Shown here: piece by piece, positions 31,913 through 41,127 of the stretch
Layout of the letters: each line of letters opens with the position of its first letter
Position numbering within the stretch: the stretch's first letter is position 1
Assembly: GCF_014837065.1 (NCBI RefSeq)
Contig: NZ_JACSPP010000018.1
Span: 18,094 to 61,262 of the forward strand
From: Phocaeicola intestinalis
GTDB lineage: Bacteria; Bacteroidota; Bacteroidia; Bacteroidales; Bacteroidaceae
Direction of reading: 5' to 3'
Length of the DNA: 43,169 nucleotides
Notes under the pieces: model-generated
Seen by the model: the letters and a program-made list of their open reading frames with translations, nothing else
Database searches by the model: none
Told to the model about the DNA's origin: nothing
Translations under genes and position numbers: made by a program

Positions 31913-34114
31913 ATGAAAAGACTACTTGCATTAAGCTGCCTGCTCGTGGCGTTCGTATGTGCATTCGCACAGCAGAAGGTAACGCTGCAAGACGTGGCTA
32001 ACGGAACATACCGCCCCCAAAACATTTATGGCATCAAGCCGATGCTGGACGGTGAGCATTACACACAAATCAGTGCCGACCGGAAACGGATTGTGAAGTA
32101 TTCGTTTAAAACCGGAAAAGAAGTGGAAAGCATATTCGATGTGGAAACCGCGCGCGATTGCCCCATCAAGTCGTTTGATGATTACATCATGTCGCCCGAT
32201 GAAAAGCTGATTCTCATCCAGACCGAGACAAAGCCTATCTACCGCCGTTCGTTCACGGCAGAATATTACATTTATAATATAAGGAACAATACCATAGAAC
32301 CGCTTTCGAAGAACGGGCCACAACAAGTACCGCTCTTCTCGCCCGACGGATTCCAAATCGCTTTTGTACGCGACAATAACATCTTCCTTGTCAAATTGCT
32401 CTTCGGCAATAGCGAGTCGCAAGTGACAAAGGACGGAGAATATAATAAGATATTAAACGGTATTCCCGATTGGGTATACGAGGAAGAGTTCGGCTTTAAC
32501 CGTGCTTTCGACTTCAGTGCCGATAGCAAGATGATTGCTTACATCCGCTTTGATGAAAGCCAAGTGCCGATGTTCAGCTTCCCGTGGTACAAAGGCATGG
32601 CGCCCGAACGCACGGAGTATGCCACATATCCCGGCACTTATACGTATAAATACCCCAAAGCCGGCGAAGTGAACTCGAAAGTGAGCGTACATACTTTCGA
32701 TATCAAGAGCCATGTGACCCGTAAAATGGACCTTCCGCTTGATGCGGACGGTTATATTCCCCGCATTAAATTCACGTCAGACCCTGAGAAACTTGCCATT
32801 ATGACCTTGAACCGCCACCAGAACCGGTTCAACGTGTACATGGCAAATCCCCGGAGTGCCATTTGCAAGAGCATCATCCGCGACGAATCGGAGCAGTACG
32901 TTAAGGAACAGGCATACAGCAACATCCGCTTCTATCCCGAAAACATCGTGCTGATGAGTGAGCGCGACGGATACAATCACCTCTATTTATATACAATCGG
33001 CGGAAATCTGGTGCGACAGGTGACCAAAGGCGAGTTTGAAGTAAAAGATTTCTTGGGCTGGGACCAGAAGAACGATGTGTTCTATTACACCAGCAACGAG
33101 GAAAGCCCGCTCCGGAGTGCCGTTTACAAAATAGACCGCAAAGGAAAGAAAACGAAGCTTTCCACGCGGACGGGGACCAATACCGCTATTTTCAATACAA
33201 ACTTGACTTATTACATCAATAAATACTCCAGCAGAGACACTCCGACCCTCATTACCATCAATGACAACCGGGGACGGGAACTGACCACCTTGCTTGATAA
33301 TAGTAAACTGAAGGGGCAGCTTGCCACCCTGAATATGCCCCAGAAAGAATTCTTCACCTTCCGCACTACGGAAGGCGTAGAGCTGAACGGCTGGATGATG
33401 AAACCTGCCAGCTTCGACCCGAACAAGAAGTATCCGGTCATCATGCACCAGTACAGCGGTCCCGGCTCGCAACAGGTGTTAGACGAATGGGGCATCGGAA
33501 GCTTTAGCGACGGAGGCATGTTCGAAGCCTACATGGCAGACCACGGTTACATCAGCGTATGCGTGGACGGACGCGGTACAGGCGGACGAGGGGCTGCATT
33601 CGAGAAATGCACGTATCTTTTCCTCGGTGTAAAGGAATCGCACGACCAAGTAGAAACGGCACGCTATCTCGGCACCTTGCCTTATGTAGACGCCAACCGT
33701 ATCGGAATCTGGGGCTGGAGCTACGGAGGATATACGACATTGATGTCAATGAGCGAAGGTACGCCGGTCTTCAAGGCTGGTGTGGCAATAGCCGCTCCCA
33801 GCGACTGGCATTTTTACGACACGGTATATACCGAACGCTTTATGCGCACTCCGAAAGAGAACGGCGACGGATACCGTGCCGGTTCTGCCATTCTCCGGGC
33901 ACCGAAGCTTCACGGAAACCTGCTTCTGATACACGGTACGGCAGACGATAACGTGCATTATCAGAATTGTGCCGAATACAGCGAGGCGCTGGTACAGGCG
34001 GGCATCCAGTTTGATATGCAAATCTATACCAACCGCAACCACGGCATATCAGGAGGAAACACCCGGACACACCTGATGAACCGCGTAGCGAATTTCTTTA
34101 TTGAAAACCTGTAA
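31913..34114 (+). CDS. Dipeptidyl peptidase IV, S9B family
   Basis: A 733-residue exported serine peptidase removing X-Pro dipeptides from N-termini. The start at 31913 gives a signal peptide (MKRLLALSCLLVAFVCAFAQ); upstream in-frame codons would hide it. Residues about 40-480 form the beta-propeller, including the DWVYEEEF motif whose glutamates hold the substrate amino terminus. The C-terminal alpha/beta-hydrolase has the triad Ser603 (GWSYGG), Asp678 (HGTADDNVHY) and His710 (NRNHGISGG). Most likely periplasmic. Homologues help Bacteroidales use proline-rich peptides. It has its own promoter and ends just before a large palindrome. Confidence 0.94.
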   Translation: MKRLLALSCLLVAFVCAFAQQKVTLQDVANGTYRPQNIYGIKPMLDGEHYTQISADRKRIVKYSFKTGKEVESIFDVETARDCPIKSFDDYIMSPDEKLILIQTETKPIYRRSFTAEYYIYNIRNNTIEPLSKNGPQQVPLFSPDGFQIAFVRDNNIFLVKLLFGNSESQVTKDGEYNKILNGIPDWVYEEEFGFNRAFDFSADSKMIAYIRFDESQVPMFSFPWYKGMAPERTEYATYPGTYTYKYPKAGEVNSKVSVHTFDIKSHVTRKMDLPLDADGYIPRIKFTSDPEKLAIMTLNRHQNRFNVYMANPRSAICKSIIRDESEQYVKEQAYSNIRFYPENIVLMSERDGYNHLYLYTIGGNLVRQVTKGEFEVKDFLGWDQKNDVFYYTSNEESPLRSAVYKIDRKGKKTKLSTRTGTNTAIFNTNLTYYINKYSSRDTPTLITINDNRGRELTTLLDNSKLKGQLATLNMPQKEFFTFRTTEGVELNGWMMKPASFDPNKKYPVIMHQYSGPGSQQVLDEWGIGSFSDGGMFEAYMADHGYISVCVDGRGTGGRGAAFEKCTYLFLGVKESHDQVETARYLGTLPYVDANRIGIWGWSYGGYTTLMSMSEGTPVFKAGVAIAAPSDWHFYDTVYTERFMRTPKENGDGYRAGSAILRAPKLHGNLLLIHGTADDNVHYQNCAEYSEALVQAGIQFDMQIYTNRNHGISGGNTRTHLMNRVANFFIENL

Positions 34115-34120
34115 TGTGAT

Positions 34121-34217
34121 TTTCACCACAGATTACACAGATAAAAAAGGATTAAGAACTTGCCACAGAGAGAATACAGAGAAAAATATTTTTTAATCTG
34201 TGTAATCTGTGGTGAAA
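34121..34217. repeat. 97-bp palindrome, TTTCACCACAGATTACACAG type, between DPP IV and lipA
   Basis: The arm at 34121-34142 is a perfect 22-bp inverted match to 34196-34217. It starts seven bases after the DPP IV stop and ends 11 bases before the lipA start. Inside, CCACAGAGAGAATACAGAG shows a second, degenerate version of the same word. Same family as 7864-7928. Confidence 0.85.
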
Positions 34218-34228
34218 TAACATATACT

Positions 34229-35080
34229 ATGGAACACGTAAGAAAACCTGAATGGCTCAAGATACAAATCGGTGCCAATGCCCGTTATGCCGATACCAAA
34301 CGCATCGTAGATACACACAAGCTGCACACCATTTGCTCCAGCGGGCGCTGCCCGAATCTGGGTGAATGTTGGGGAAAAGGAACCGCTACCTTCATGATTG
34401 GCGGAGCCATCTGTACACGTTCGTGCAAGTTCTGCAATACCCAAAGCGGAAAGCCGCTTCCGCTCGACCCGGAAGAGCCCCGGCACGTAGCGGAGTCTAT
34501 CCGTCTGATGAAGCTGGACCATGCAGTCATAACCTCGGTAGACAGAGACGATTTGCCCGACTTGGGAGCCGCACATTGGGCAGAGACCATCCGGTGCATT
34601 AAGGAAATGAACCCTGATACCACCCTTGAAACACTTATTCCGGATTTTCAGGGGCGTGCCGAACTTATCCGGCTTGTCATCCATGCGTATCCCGATATCA
34701 TTTCACACAATCTGGAAACCGTAAGGCGCATCACCCCACTGGTGCGGAGTGTAGCTACATACGAACGGAGCCTGCAAGTGATACGGATGATAGCCGAAAG
34801 CGGAATTACGGCAAAGTCGGGCATAATGGTCGGTTTAGGAGAGACACCGGAAGAAGTAGAACAGACGATGGATGACCTGCTTGCATGCGGATGCAAGATT
34901 CTGACTATCGGTCAATATCTCCAGCCAAGCCGGAAGCATTATCCCGTAGCGGCATACATCACTCCCGGGCAATTCCAGAAGTATAAAGAGATAGGCGAAG
35001 AAAAAGGATTCTCTACCGTAGAGAGCGGTCCGTTGGTCCGCTCCTCGTATCATGCGGAAAAACACATCCGGTTCACTTGA
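34229..35080 (+). CDS. lipA: Lipoyl synthase
   Basis: A 283-residue radical-SAM enzyme inserting two sulfurs into octanoyl groups on lipoyl domains. Both iron-sulfur clusters are visible: the auxiliary cluster Cys36/Cys41/Cys47 (CSSGRCPNLGEC) and the radical-SAM cluster Cys62/Cys66/Cys69 (CTRSCKFC). VDRDDLPDLGAAHWAETI, LIPDF, KSGIMVGLGET and the C-terminal VRSSYHAEK with its cluster-ligand serine complete the family pattern. I start at the ATG at 34229; an earlier start would run through the palindrome. Confidence 0.96.
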   Translation: MEHVRKPEWLKIQIGANARYADTKRIVDTHKLHTICSSGRCPNLGECWGKGTATFMIGGAICTRSCKFCNTQSGKPLPLDPEEPRHVAESIRLMKLDHAVITSVDRDDLPDLGAAHWAETIRCIKEMNPDTTLETLIPDFQGRAELIRLVIHAYPDIISHNLETVRRITPLVRSVATYERSLQVIRMIAESGITAKSGIMVGLGETPEEVEQTMDDLLACGCKILTIGQYLQPSRKHYPVAAYITPGQFQKYKEIGEEKGFSTVESGPLVRSSYHAEKHIRFT

Positions 35081-35181
35081 TAAACGCAACCGCCTGCGAT
35101 GGCTGATGCAAGCGGTCGGGATGTCCGATGCAGCCGCTTGCGTAGGGCAATACATACGGATGCGTTCCGCATGCGTTTATC
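35079..35181. terminator. Nested inverted repeats between convergent lipA and methyltransferase genes
   Basis: GATAAACGCA (35079-35088, overlapping the lipA stop) pairs with TGCGTTTATC (35172-35181). Inside, GCAAGCGG (35108-35115) pairs with CCGCTTGC (35134-35141), and TCGG/CCGA continues that stem. The GC-rich structure fills the convergent gap and could end transcripts from both sides, although long T tracts are absent. Confidence 0.5.
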
Positions 35182-35207
35182 CGTTCCGTCATCCGGGGCG
35201 AAAAGCC

Positions 35208-35912
35208 TCATTTATAAATTAAGAAGATGCAGGGGATTTTAGACAAATCGGGCAAATGTCCCTTCCATTCCCGGATGGTCTTTGTCTTGATGTATTCGCC
35301 TTCACACGTGATGTTGGCGGCTATGCAAAGCTTGGTTTGCGGGCGGCAGGTCTTTAAGATATCCTCTGCCATTTTATTATTCCGGTACGGAGTCTCGATG
35401 AACAATTGGGTCTGGGATTCGCCGTAAATGCGCTGTTCCAGTTCTTTTATACGTTTTATGCGCTCGGAAGGGTCGATGGGTAAGTAACCGTGGAAAGCAA
35501 AGCTTTGTCCGTTGAAGCCCGAGCCCATTACCGACAGGATGATAGAAGAAGGACCTACCAGCGGAACGACCTTTAGGTTCTTGCGCTGGGCAATAGCCAC
35601 GACATCGGCTCCCGGGTCGGCTACGGCAGGGCATCCTGCTTCTGAAATTACCCCCATCGGATGTCCTTCTTCCAAAGGACGGAGATAGCCCGACACCACT
35701 TCCGGAGCGGTGTGCTTGTTCAGCGGATAAAAAGCCAGCCCGTCGATATCGATGTCCCGGTCTACTTTCTTCAGGAAACGCCGTGCCGAACGCACGTCTT
35801 CTACAATAAAATGCTTGATTTGTAAAATGATTTCTTTGTTATAGGAAGGAAGAACACGTTCGATGGCCGTGTCACCCAATGTAACCGGCAATAAATATAA
35901 TGCTGTATCCAT
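35208..35912 (-). CDS. SAM-dependent methyltransferase, tetrapyrrole-methylase fold (RsmI-related)
   Basis: A 234-residue cytosolic protein with the tetrapyrrole-methylase fold. ALYLLPVTLGD at the N-terminus corresponds to the LYVVATPIGN strand of RsmI, GVISEAGCPAVADPGADVVAIAQ (residues about 88-110) is the SAM-binding motif, and LVGPSSIILSVMGSGFNGQSFAFHGYLP follows the RsmI order. RsmI methylates the 2'-OH of C1402 of 16S rRNA. This protein is shorter (234 against about 286) and diverges at the first motif, so I call only an RsmI-related enzyme. It runs convergent to lipA, 32 bases downstream of the GldB-like gene. Confidence 0.85.
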   Translation of the reverse strand: MDTALYLLPVTLGDTAIERVLPSYNKEIILQIKHFIVEDVRSARRFLKKVDRDIDIDGLAFYPLNKHTAPEVVSGYLRPLEEGHPMGVISEAGCPAVADPGADVVAIAQRKNLKVVPLVGPSSIILSVMGSGFNGQSFAFHGYLPIDPSERIKRIKELEQRIYGESQTQLFIETPYRNNKMAEDILKTCRPQTKLCIAANITCEGEYIKTKTIREWKGHLPDLSKIPCIFLIYK

Positions 35913-35944
35913 ACTTTAAAAAACTAATTAGGTAAGGCCGTCCC

Positions 35945-36931
35945 TTATTCGAGTGTAAGCTCTCTGAAATCTTCACACTCCAGCAAGGCTTCGACAGATA
36001 CATCCGGATGCTCTTTCATGTACTTATCCGTCAATTGCATCCCCAACCATACTCCTACAATAGGAGGTATAGGCTCTCCTTTTAAAATAATATTAGGGTC
36101 AGGATGCGTGTAAGCACGAATTACCATCGGGTCGGTACTCGACAAATGTCCCCGGCGTACCATCCAGTCCCACAGTTTCTTCCCATTCTTCTTACACCAG
36201 TCTGTTTCAGCCTTGGTATAACCCAGCATTTCTGCATCCGAAGAATACCCCAGGATTTTTCGCACCAGCCAATTGATTTTTCCTTGATGCATCATCACAT
36301 CGAAAAGAGTACGATGACCTGTTTCCCATCCAAACGGATACAGACTTACCAAATAAAAAGTAAAACAATCGGGAAGTATACGTTCGGGGGTCATCGAGCG
36401 GCGCTGGTATGCATAATAATAACGTTTGTACAAAGGATAATCCTCGCCCATATACTTATCCAGACTGATTCCCAACAAACTGTCCCCTACTACCACCGAC
36501 TGGTTCAAAGCAGAAATTTGAGCATACACCTGCGGAACCGGAAGCGAAGGAATTTCTTTCTTCAAACGCTTGAACCCCTCGGTCAGCCGTTCCTCTATCG
36601 GTGTCATATCACTGAACTTCTCTTCCGCCTCTTCCATCAAACGAAGCAAGACCGAATCGGAATAATAAGTACACAAACGTTCGTTAATGTCTGGTGCATC
36701 CACGCTGCCCAACATCAGCACATCTTCAATAAGGATGCGCGTAGCCTGCGGATAATCCATATTCATTTTCTGAATAGCTGAAATGCTATTCATGACGGTC
36801 GCCTCATATTGTAAACGGTCATAACGAAAAACTTTTATCCTTCTATCAGACAAAGCGTCACCGCTTTGCATATCTGACTGACAGGATGCAAAGGCAATGA
36901 CGCTTAATAATATGAATAAAAGTTTTTTCAT
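35945..36931 (-). CDS. GldB-related lipoprotein
   Basis: A 328-residue lipoprotein (MKKLLFILLSVIAFASC, Cys17). The body matches what I know of GldB-like proteins: early KVFRYDRLQYE, a middle segment LDKYMGEDYPLYKRYYYAYQRRSMTPERILPDCFTFYL, and NIILKGEPIPPIVGVWLGMQLTDKYMKEHPD near the end. GldB is required for gliding in flavobacteria, but Bacteroides do not glide and keep the protein for an unknown envelope role. It lies 14 bases after fabI and just before the methyltransferase, so the three minus-strand genes form one operon. Confidence 0.85.
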   Translation of the reverse strand: MKKLLFILLSVIAFASCQSDMQSGDALSDRRIKVFRYDRLQYEATVMNSISAIQKMNMDYPQATRILIEDVLMLGSVDAPDINERLCTYYSDSVLLRLMEEAEEKFSDMTPIEERLTEGFKRLKKEIPSLPVPQVYAQISALNQSVVVGDSLLGISLDKYMGEDYPLYKRYYYAYQRRSMTPERILPDCFTFYLVSLYPFGWETGHRTLFDVMMHQGKINWLVRKILGYSSDAEMLGYTKAETDWCKKNGKKLWDWMVRRGHLSSTDPMVIRAYTHPDPNIILKGEPIPPIVGVWLGMQLTDKYMKEHPDVSVEALLECEDFRELTLE

Positions 36932-36945
36932 TCAGAAATGATTAT

Positions 36946-37803
36946 TTATCCGTAAATGATATTTCCATTTTCGTCCTTATATTCATCGAGGCCTTTTTCA
37001 TAAGTTGCCATTGCACGCAAACTCATGCCTACACTTGAAAAACCTCCGTCGTGATACAGGTTCTGCATGGTCACCTTACGGGTCAGGTCAGAGAACATCA
37101 CGATGCAATAGTCTGCACATTCGTCTGCCGAAGCGTTGCCCAGCGGAGACATGCGGTTGGCAAAGTCGAACAGTTTGTCCATGCCTTTCACTCCCGAACC
37201 TGCGGTAGTCATCGTCGGCGACTGGGAAATCGTATTGATACGTACGTTGTGCTCGCGTCCGTAAATGTATCCGAAGCTGCGTGCGATAGATTCCAGCAAT
37301 GCCTTTGCGTCTGCCATGTCGTTATAGCCGTAGAATGTGCGTTGTGCAGCTACATAACTCAAGGCTACAATCGAACCGTACTCGTTGATGGCATTCAGTT
37401 TTTTCGCGCTCTGAATCATCTTGTGGAACGAAATAGCTGAAATATCCAGCGTCTTGTTCAACATGTCGTAATCCAGATCATCGTATGTACGTTTCTTACG
37501 CACGTTGGGCGACATACCGATAGAGTGCAATACAAAGTCTATTTTACCGCCCAATATTTCCATCGAACGCTTGAACACGTTTTCCAAATCTTCCACACTC
37601 GTTGCATCAGCCGGTATTACCTCACAATTCAGTTTTTCAGCCAAAGCTGATATTTCTCCCATACGGACTGCTACCGGAGTATTGGACAATGTTATCACAG
37701 CCCCTTCCTCTACAGCCTTTTCTGCTACTTTCCATGCGATAGACTGCTCGTTCAAGGCACCGAATACAATACCTCTTTTTCCTTTTAATAAATTATAACT
37801 CAT
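36946..37803 (-). CDS. fabI: Enoyl-[acyl-carrier-protein] reductase (NADH), FabI
   Basis: A 285-residue cytosolic enzyme reducing trans-2-enoyl-ACP in the last step of each fatty-acid elongation cycle. Start at the ATG at 37803 (MSYNLLKGKRGIVFGAL); the longer frame adds 26 residues from the promoter region. Family marks: GALNEQSIAWKVAEKAVEEGA (nucleotide-binding, replacing the classical Gly-rich loop), VLHSIGMSPN (about 95-104), and the catalytic Tyr-x6-Lys in YNDMADAK. TISQSPTMTTAGSGVKG and the C-terminal YHDGGFSSVGMS follow. A -7 box (minus strand TATCTTTG, 37835-37828) lies 25 bases upstream. The GldB-like gene follows after 14 bases. Confidence 0.95.
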   Translation of the reverse strand: MSYNLLKGKRGIVFGALNEQSIAWKVAEKAVEEGAVITLSNTPVAVRMGEISALAEKLNCEVIPADATSVEDLENVFKRSMEILGGKIDFVLHSIGMSPNVRKKRTYDDLDYDMLNKTLDISAISFHKMIQSAKKLNAINEYGSIVALSYVAAQRTFYGYNDMADAKALLESIARSFGYIYGREHNVRINTISQSPTMTTAGSGVKGMDKLFDFANRMSPLGNASADECADYCIVMFSDLTRKVTMQNLYHDGGFSSVGMSLRAMATYEKGLDEYKDENGNIIYG

Positions 37804-38015
37804 ACGTCTTAAACTATAAATTCGGGACAAAGATACAAACATTTCCATTAATCGAACTATTTTCAACAAACGAAATAGCAAATATGAACAATTTTACCTG
37901 CCAAGTGATTAAATTATCCATTCTCCTACCAATTTTTGCGCATAAAAGTTCCACATCCGCCCATTTTTTTTACCTATTCAGTCAAAATATTCACATGAGT
38001 CTAAACGAAAAGCAC

Positions 38016-38023
38016 TACATTTG
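38016..38023 (+). promoter_or_regulatory. -7 box before the GH28 gene
   Basis: TACATTTG fits the -7 consensus, 46 bases before the ATG at 38070. No TTTG lies at the expected -33, which suits a regulated promoter. Its position inside the longer open frame supports the later start. Confidence 0.5.
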
Positions 38024-38069
38024 TGAATATTATCATACCTTGATGCAAAACTCAAAAAAACATAAGAAT

Positions 38070-39677
38070 ATGATTAAATTTAACACGTTACGACATTACT
38101 TGCTTTCTGTAGGAATAGCAACTTTTATTGGTACTGGAACCACAAAGGCACAGGCAAATACGCCCATTATCCCGGATGATGTGTATAGCAACCTGCCATT
38201 CCAAATGACCAAAGTGCAACAACCCGTGTTTCCCGCCTATTCCCGTTCGATAACTGAGTTCGGTGCTACTGCCGACGGGACCACGCTCAACACGGAAGCA
38301 TTTGCTCAAACCATCGAAGCCGTATCCCGACAAGGAGGAGGTACCGTGATAGTACCGGCAGGTTTGTGGCTTACCGGACCTATCGTACTGAAAAGCAATA
38401 TCAACCTGCACTTGGAAGAAAATGCTCTGGTGCTCTTTACAGCCGACCACACACAATATCCCATTATCAAGACTTCATTCGAAGGACTGGAGACACGACG
38501 GTGCCAATCGCCCATATCTGCCAACGGTGCTGAAAACATAGCCATCACAGGCAAAGGTGTAATAGACGGGAACGGAGACACTTGGCGCCCCGTAAAGAAA
38601 AGCAAGATGACTTCATCACAATGGAATAAACTGGTCGCTTCGGGAGGCGTACTCAATGAAAAAGGAGATATATGGTACCCAAGCGAAGGTTCTATTAAAG
38701 GAGCCAATGCGTGTAAAGACTTCAATGTGCCCGAAGGTATCGAAACCGATGAGGAATGGGCCAGTATCCGCGACTGGTTACGCCCCGTGCTGCTGAGCCT
38801 CATCAAGTGCAAGAAAGTAATGCTCGAAGGAGTAACCTTCAAAAACTCACCCAGCTGGTGTCTGCATCCCCTCTCATGCGAAGACCTGACCATTACAGGA
38901 ATCAGCGTATCCAATCCCTGGTACTCACAAAACGGAGATGCACTCGACATTGAATCGTGCAATCGTGTACTGGTACTCGGCAGCAGCTTTGACGCGGGAG
39001 ACGACGGTATCTGCATCAAGTCGGGTAAGGACGAAAGCGGACGCCTGCGCGGCGAACCTTGTCAAAACGTAATTATCCGCAACAACGTGGTACTGCACGG
39101 ACACGGCGGATTTGTAGTAGGTAGTGAAATGTCTGGAGGAGTAAAAAACATTTATGTAGACAACTGCTCTTTCCTTGGTACCGATGTAGGCTTGCGTTTC
39201 AAGAGTACACGCGGCCGTGGCGGGGTAGTGGAAAACATCCACATCAATAACATCAACATGATTAATATCCCGAACGAGGCGCTTATCTTCGACTTGTTCT
39301 ATGGTGGTAATGCACCGGGTGAAGGAAATGTTTCGGGTGCTCCGAAAGAGGAAGTTGTGCCTCCGGTAACCGAGGAGACTCCGGCATTCCGTGATATCTT
39401 CATCAAGAATGTCACCGCAAAGAATGTAGGACGTGCTGTATTGTTCAACGGACTTCCCGAAATGCCTATCAAGAACATTTTCCTGGAGAATGTAACCATT
39501 TCCGATGCAAAGGACGGCGTGACATTGAACCGTGCCGAAAACGCGACCCTGAAGAATGTGAAAGTTATCACGACCAAAGGTGGCGATAACCTGAAGATGA
39601 TGGGGGTAACCAACATTACCGTAGGAGATAAGAAGTACGAAAAAATCGGAAATAAAGCCGAGTCTTATAAATTCTGA
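38070..39677 (+). CDS. Secreted polygalacturonase, GH28 family
   Basis: A 535-residue pectinase. I start it at 38070 (MIKFNTLRHYLLSVGIATFIG...TTKAQA), giving a signal peptide and lying after the -7 box; the frame opens 62 codons earlier but those codons read through promoter sequence. SITEFGATADGTTLNTEAF marks the start of the right-handed beta-helix. The catalytic set is present: NGDALDIES (N-x-D-like), AGDDGICIKSGKD (Asp-Asp), GHGGFVVGSEMSGG (Gly-His-Gly) and LRFKSTRGRGG (Arg-x-Lys). These define GH28, which cleaves galacturonic-acid linkages in homogalacturonan or rhamnogalacturonan. An insertion between residues about 150 and 225 (DTWRPVKKSKMTSSQW...) is typical of Bacteroidales exo-type members. 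It leads a three-gene cluster with DUF4861 and GH43. Confidence 0.93.
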   Translation: MIKFNTLRHYLLSVGIATFIGTGTTKAQANTPIIPDDVYSNLPFQMTKVQQPVFPAYSRSITEFGATADGTTLNTEAFAQTIEAVSRQGGGTVIVPAGLWLTGPIVLKSNINLHLEENALVLFTADHTQYPIIKTSFEGLETRRCQSPISANGAENIAITGKGVIDGNGDTWRPVKKSKMTSSQWNKLVASGGVLNEKGDIWYPSEGSIKGANACKDFNVPEGIETDEEWASIRDWLRPVLLSLIKCKKVMLEGVTFKNSPSWCLHPLSCEDLTITGISVSNPWYSQNGDALDIESCNRVLVLGSSFDAGDDGICIKSGKDESGRLRGEPCQNVIIRNNVVLHGHGGFVVGSEMSGGVKNIYVDNCSFLGTDVGLRFKSTRGRGGVVENIHINNINMINIPNEALIFDLFYGGNAPGEGNVSGAPKEEVVPPVTEETPAFRDIFIKNVTAKNVGRAVLFNGLPEMPIKNIFLENVTISDAKDGVTLNRAENATLKNVKVITTKGGDNLKMMGVTNITVGDKKYEKIGNKAESYKF

Positions 39678-39689
39678 TTGCATTATCAT

Positions 39690-39757
39690 TAGGTACCGGT
39701 TGGCATGCACGTATTAAAAAGCCTCTCCGCGCTTAGTTGCTAGCCAACGGGTACCTA
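39690..39757. repeat. Palindrome TAGGTACC-GGTTGGC type after the GH28 gene
   Basis: TAGGTACCGGTTGGC (39690-39704) is an inverted match to 39743-39757 with one mismatch in 15. It begins 13 bases after the GH28 stop and shares the TAGGTACC word with the repeats at 25588 and 29191. Confidence 0.65.
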
Positions 39758-39780
39758 GTTGCCTAAATAAATTGACACTT

Positions 39781-41004
39781 ATGAAAACATTCGCTATTAT
39801 TGGCTTAGCATGGCTGGCTGGAAGTATCTCTGCTTCCGCACAAGACTCAGAGAAAACATTTCAAGTGGTTGTGGAGAACCCTTGGCAAACAGAAAAAACC
39901 GATGAACCTGTCGTGATAGACCTTCATACGTTGAAAACAGGGTTTACAGTAAAATCAGCAGTTGTATCCGACGGAACTTCTGAAATACCCTCCCAGTTGG
40001 ACGATATGAATGGCGATACCCGTGCCGACGAGCTGGCATTTGTCATCGACGTACCTGCACAAGGCAAAAAGACACTGACCGTCACGCTTTCTCCGAAAAA
40101 GAGCGATAAGGTATATCCCGCACGTGTTTTTGCCGAAATGTTGTTCCGTACTTCCAAGAAAAACCAATATGCCAAAGGGTATGCCATTTATGCCGATGGA
40201 AACGCTTATACGTATACCATTCAGCAACATCATGGCATCGCTTTCGAAAGCGAGCTGGTAGCATACCGCATTTATTTCAACGAAAAGCAGACCACAGACC
40301 TTTATGGCAAATTCCGCAAGGGACTGGAAATCGAGGAAAGCCAGTTTTATCCTACCGATGAGCAATTGAAGCGGGGATTCGGGGATGACGTCATCAAGGT
40401 GAACAATAGTTGCGGAGCCGGAACGCTCCGGGGATGGGACGGCACGCAGACTACCATGATTCAGCCCGTTGACATCCGTGGCCAGCGGATTCTTGCCGAC
40501 GGTCCGGTACGTACCGTAGTAGATGCCGAAGTGAAAGGCTGGCAATATCAGGGTAAAGAACTGAATATGATAAACCGTTACACCCTCTATGCCGGACACC
40601 GTGATGCACAGGTGGATGTGATTTTTGATGCTCCGCTGACTGATGAAGTGTTTGCTACCGGTGTGCAAAACATAACCGGACATGCCGCAATGTATTCCGA
40701 CCATGAAGGACTCGTAGCAAGCTGGGGAACCGATTGGCCCGTAAACGATACGGTGAAGTATAAAAAGGAAACGGTAGGTCTTGCTACGTATATCCCTAAG
40801 AAACTGGTCGTAAAAGAAACCGCCGACAAGGAGAACTTCCTTTATACCGTGAGCGCTCCCGGCGAAAGTTCATTCCGTTATTACACGTCGTTTACATCGT
40901 GCAAGGAAACTTTTGGATATCCGACCAAAGAAAAATGGTTTGCCTACGTGCAAGAATGGAAGAAGTATTTGGAACAGCCTGTTAAGATACAAGTCATTGA
41001 GTAA
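39781..41004 (+). CDS. DUF4861 family exported protein
   Basis: A 407-residue protein with a signal peptide (MKTFAIIGLAWLAGSISASAQ). The start at 39781 is the ATG; a TTG three codons earlier is less likely. Segments such as DDMNGDTRADELAFVIDVPAQGKKTLTVTLSP, YAIYADGNAYTYTIQQHHGIAFESELVAYRIYFNEKQTTDLYGK and LADGPVRTVVDAEVKGW match my memory of DUF4861, found in Bacteroidota polysaccharide loci. Its fold looks all-beta. The conserved HHG, WGTDWPVND and Tyr/Arg-rich strands might form an active site, but no activity can be assigned. Its position between GH28 and GH43 genes suggests a role in pectin side-chain processing. Confidence 0.82.
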   Translation: MKTFAIIGLAWLAGSISASAQDSEKTFQVVVENPWQTEKTDEPVVIDLHTLKTGFTVKSAVVSDGTSEIPSQLDDMNGDTRADELAFVIDVPAQGKKTLTVTLSPKKSDKVYPARVFAEMLFRTSKKNQYAKGYAIYADGNAYTYTIQQHHGIAFESELVAYRIYFNEKQTTDLYGKFRKGLEIEESQFYPTDEQLKRGFGDDVIKVNNSCGAGTLRGWDGTQTTMIQPVDIRGQRILADGPVRTVVDAEVKGWQYQGKELNMINRYTLYAGHRDAQVDVIFDAPLTDEVFATGVQNITGHAAMYSDHEGLVASWGTDWPVNDTVKYKKETVGLATYIPKKLVVKETADKENFLYTVSAPGESSFRYYTSFTSCKETFGYPTKEKWFAYVQEWKKYLEQPVKIQVIE

Positions 41005-41127
41005 GCAAAGTTGCGGTGTGCTGCCCATACTCCGGCATTTGACCTAAAGTATAAAGAATCATAAAATATGACCGGCAGGGCAGGTAAACCGCATATCTCA
41101 ATCGTAATAGGCAAAAAGTGAAATCTA

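Noticed and set aside
35208..35912. Naming this gene rsmI
   Set aside because: The first motif and length differ from true RsmI, so only an RsmI-related methyltransferase is supported.
37884..38069. N-terminal extension of the GH28 protein
   Set aside because: These 62 codons contain the -7 box and would place the signal peptide internally.
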